Shown here piece by piece: positions 63,804 to 64,000 of a DNA stretch of 64,000 nucleotides. The notes under the pieces were generated by a model. The model searched no databases and was not told where the DNA came from. It worked only from the letters and a program-made list of their open reading frames with translations. The translations under genes and the position numbers were made by a program. Source of the stretch: an uncultured Lachnospiraceae bacterium (lineage in GTDB: Bacteria > Bacillota > Clostridia > Lachnospirales > Lachnospiraceae). The DNA lies in the NCBI GenBank assembly GCA_948794795.1, contig CAQGLR010000014.1:1-64000 (forward strand). Reading direction: 5' to 3'. Position 1 is the stretch's first letter. Every line of letters starts with the position of its first letter.

Positions 63804-64000
63804 TTTGAGTTTCCCCATTTTTTTAGTATACAATTATTTTTGCTCTGGCAATTCCAAAGTTTTACCATTGGCAGCCGCTTGCGCTTGAATGGGATGCGCA
63901 GTGGTGCATAAAGCCCCAAATGCTTAATAGAAACAACTGTTTCTATTAAGCATTGAAAACGCAGCTTAAGCACCAGCGCCCCCATAACAGCTGCCTTATG
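63804..64000 (-). repeat. long palindromic element PE10 (type B, cut by the right edge)
   Basis: The end TTTGAGTTTCCCCATTTTTT is at 63804. On the minus strand the element reads CGCTGGTGCTTAAGC, a long apical hairpin (CTTAATAGAAAC/GTTTCTATTAAG), GGGGCTTTATGCACCACTGCG, side hairpin GC-GCAA-GC, then TTGGAATTGCCAGAG. Its other end lies beyond the window. It is upstream of the methyltransferase gene and in the opposite orientation to PE4, PE6, PE8 and PE9. Confidence 0.85.

Overview
The window is 64 kb of low-GC chromosome from an anaerobic Firmicute, most likely a member of the Lachnospiraceae/Clostridia. The evidence is AT-rich third positions, strong GGAGG ribosome sites, several TTG starts, and a typical clostridial gene set: TIGR03905-type TSCPD protein, DUF4867, CmpB-type ABC permease, YtvI-like protein, HPr kinase, BspA-like LRR surface protein and surface pullulanase. 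No rRNA, tRNA, CRISPR array, phage or transposase gene was seen. 42 protein genes are supported, about three quarters of them on the minus strand.

Layout. 1-12 kb (minus): a TPR protein cut by the left edge, a nitrilase-family amidase, an RsmF-like rRNA methylase, a DUF4867 protein, a hybrid histidine kinase, a TtcA-like tRNA thiolation enzyme, a lytic transglycosylase with a small partner, and a serine hydrolase. 12.7-14.8 kb (plus): small membrane protein, AbrB-like regulator, sirtuin, TSCPD protein. 14.9-23.7 kb (minus): a cell-surface block with a 1,600-residue LRR protein that carries a cysteine-peptidase-like domain, an LTA-synthase-type enzyme and an HtrA protease. 23.9-27.7 kb (plus): a polyprenyl-phosphate sugar transferase in an operon with a sensor kinase and response regulator. 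28-41 kb: LRR protein, YtvI-like permease, a secreted pullulanase whose signal peptide is split from the enzyme by a G8 tract, two adjacent G3E GTPases (one very His-rich), a SpoU methylase, CheX and a PrsA-like lipoprotein. 41-52 kb (minus): a core operon uvrC-hprK-(HD domain)-pth-mfd-prsA-like, preceded by an unusual FtsH fused to a Cof-type HAD phosphatase. 53-64 kb: pyrG and a GHL10-type hydrolase (plus), then deacetylase, pgi, dnaB, rplI, gdpP and a methylase (minus).

The most striking non-coding feature is a dispersed family of ten long, nearly self-complementary intergenic elements (150-360 bp), plus three remnants. Outer arms come in interchangeable types, but every copy has the same core: a helix with a conserved two-base bulge, a variable apical hairpin, and a side hairpin whose loop is GGAA, GCAA or GAAA (GNRA-like). 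Paired changes between copies keep the helices intact. I do not recognise the family. It behaves like a non-autonomous mobile element that may fold as RNA, and it is the best candidate here for something undescribed.

Other points are the FtsH-HAD fusion, the possibly phase-variable pullulanase, and a shared upstream region in front of two unrelated genes (serine hydrolase and cytoplasmic LRR protein) that suggests co-regulation. All functional calls come from reading motifs; no database search was run.
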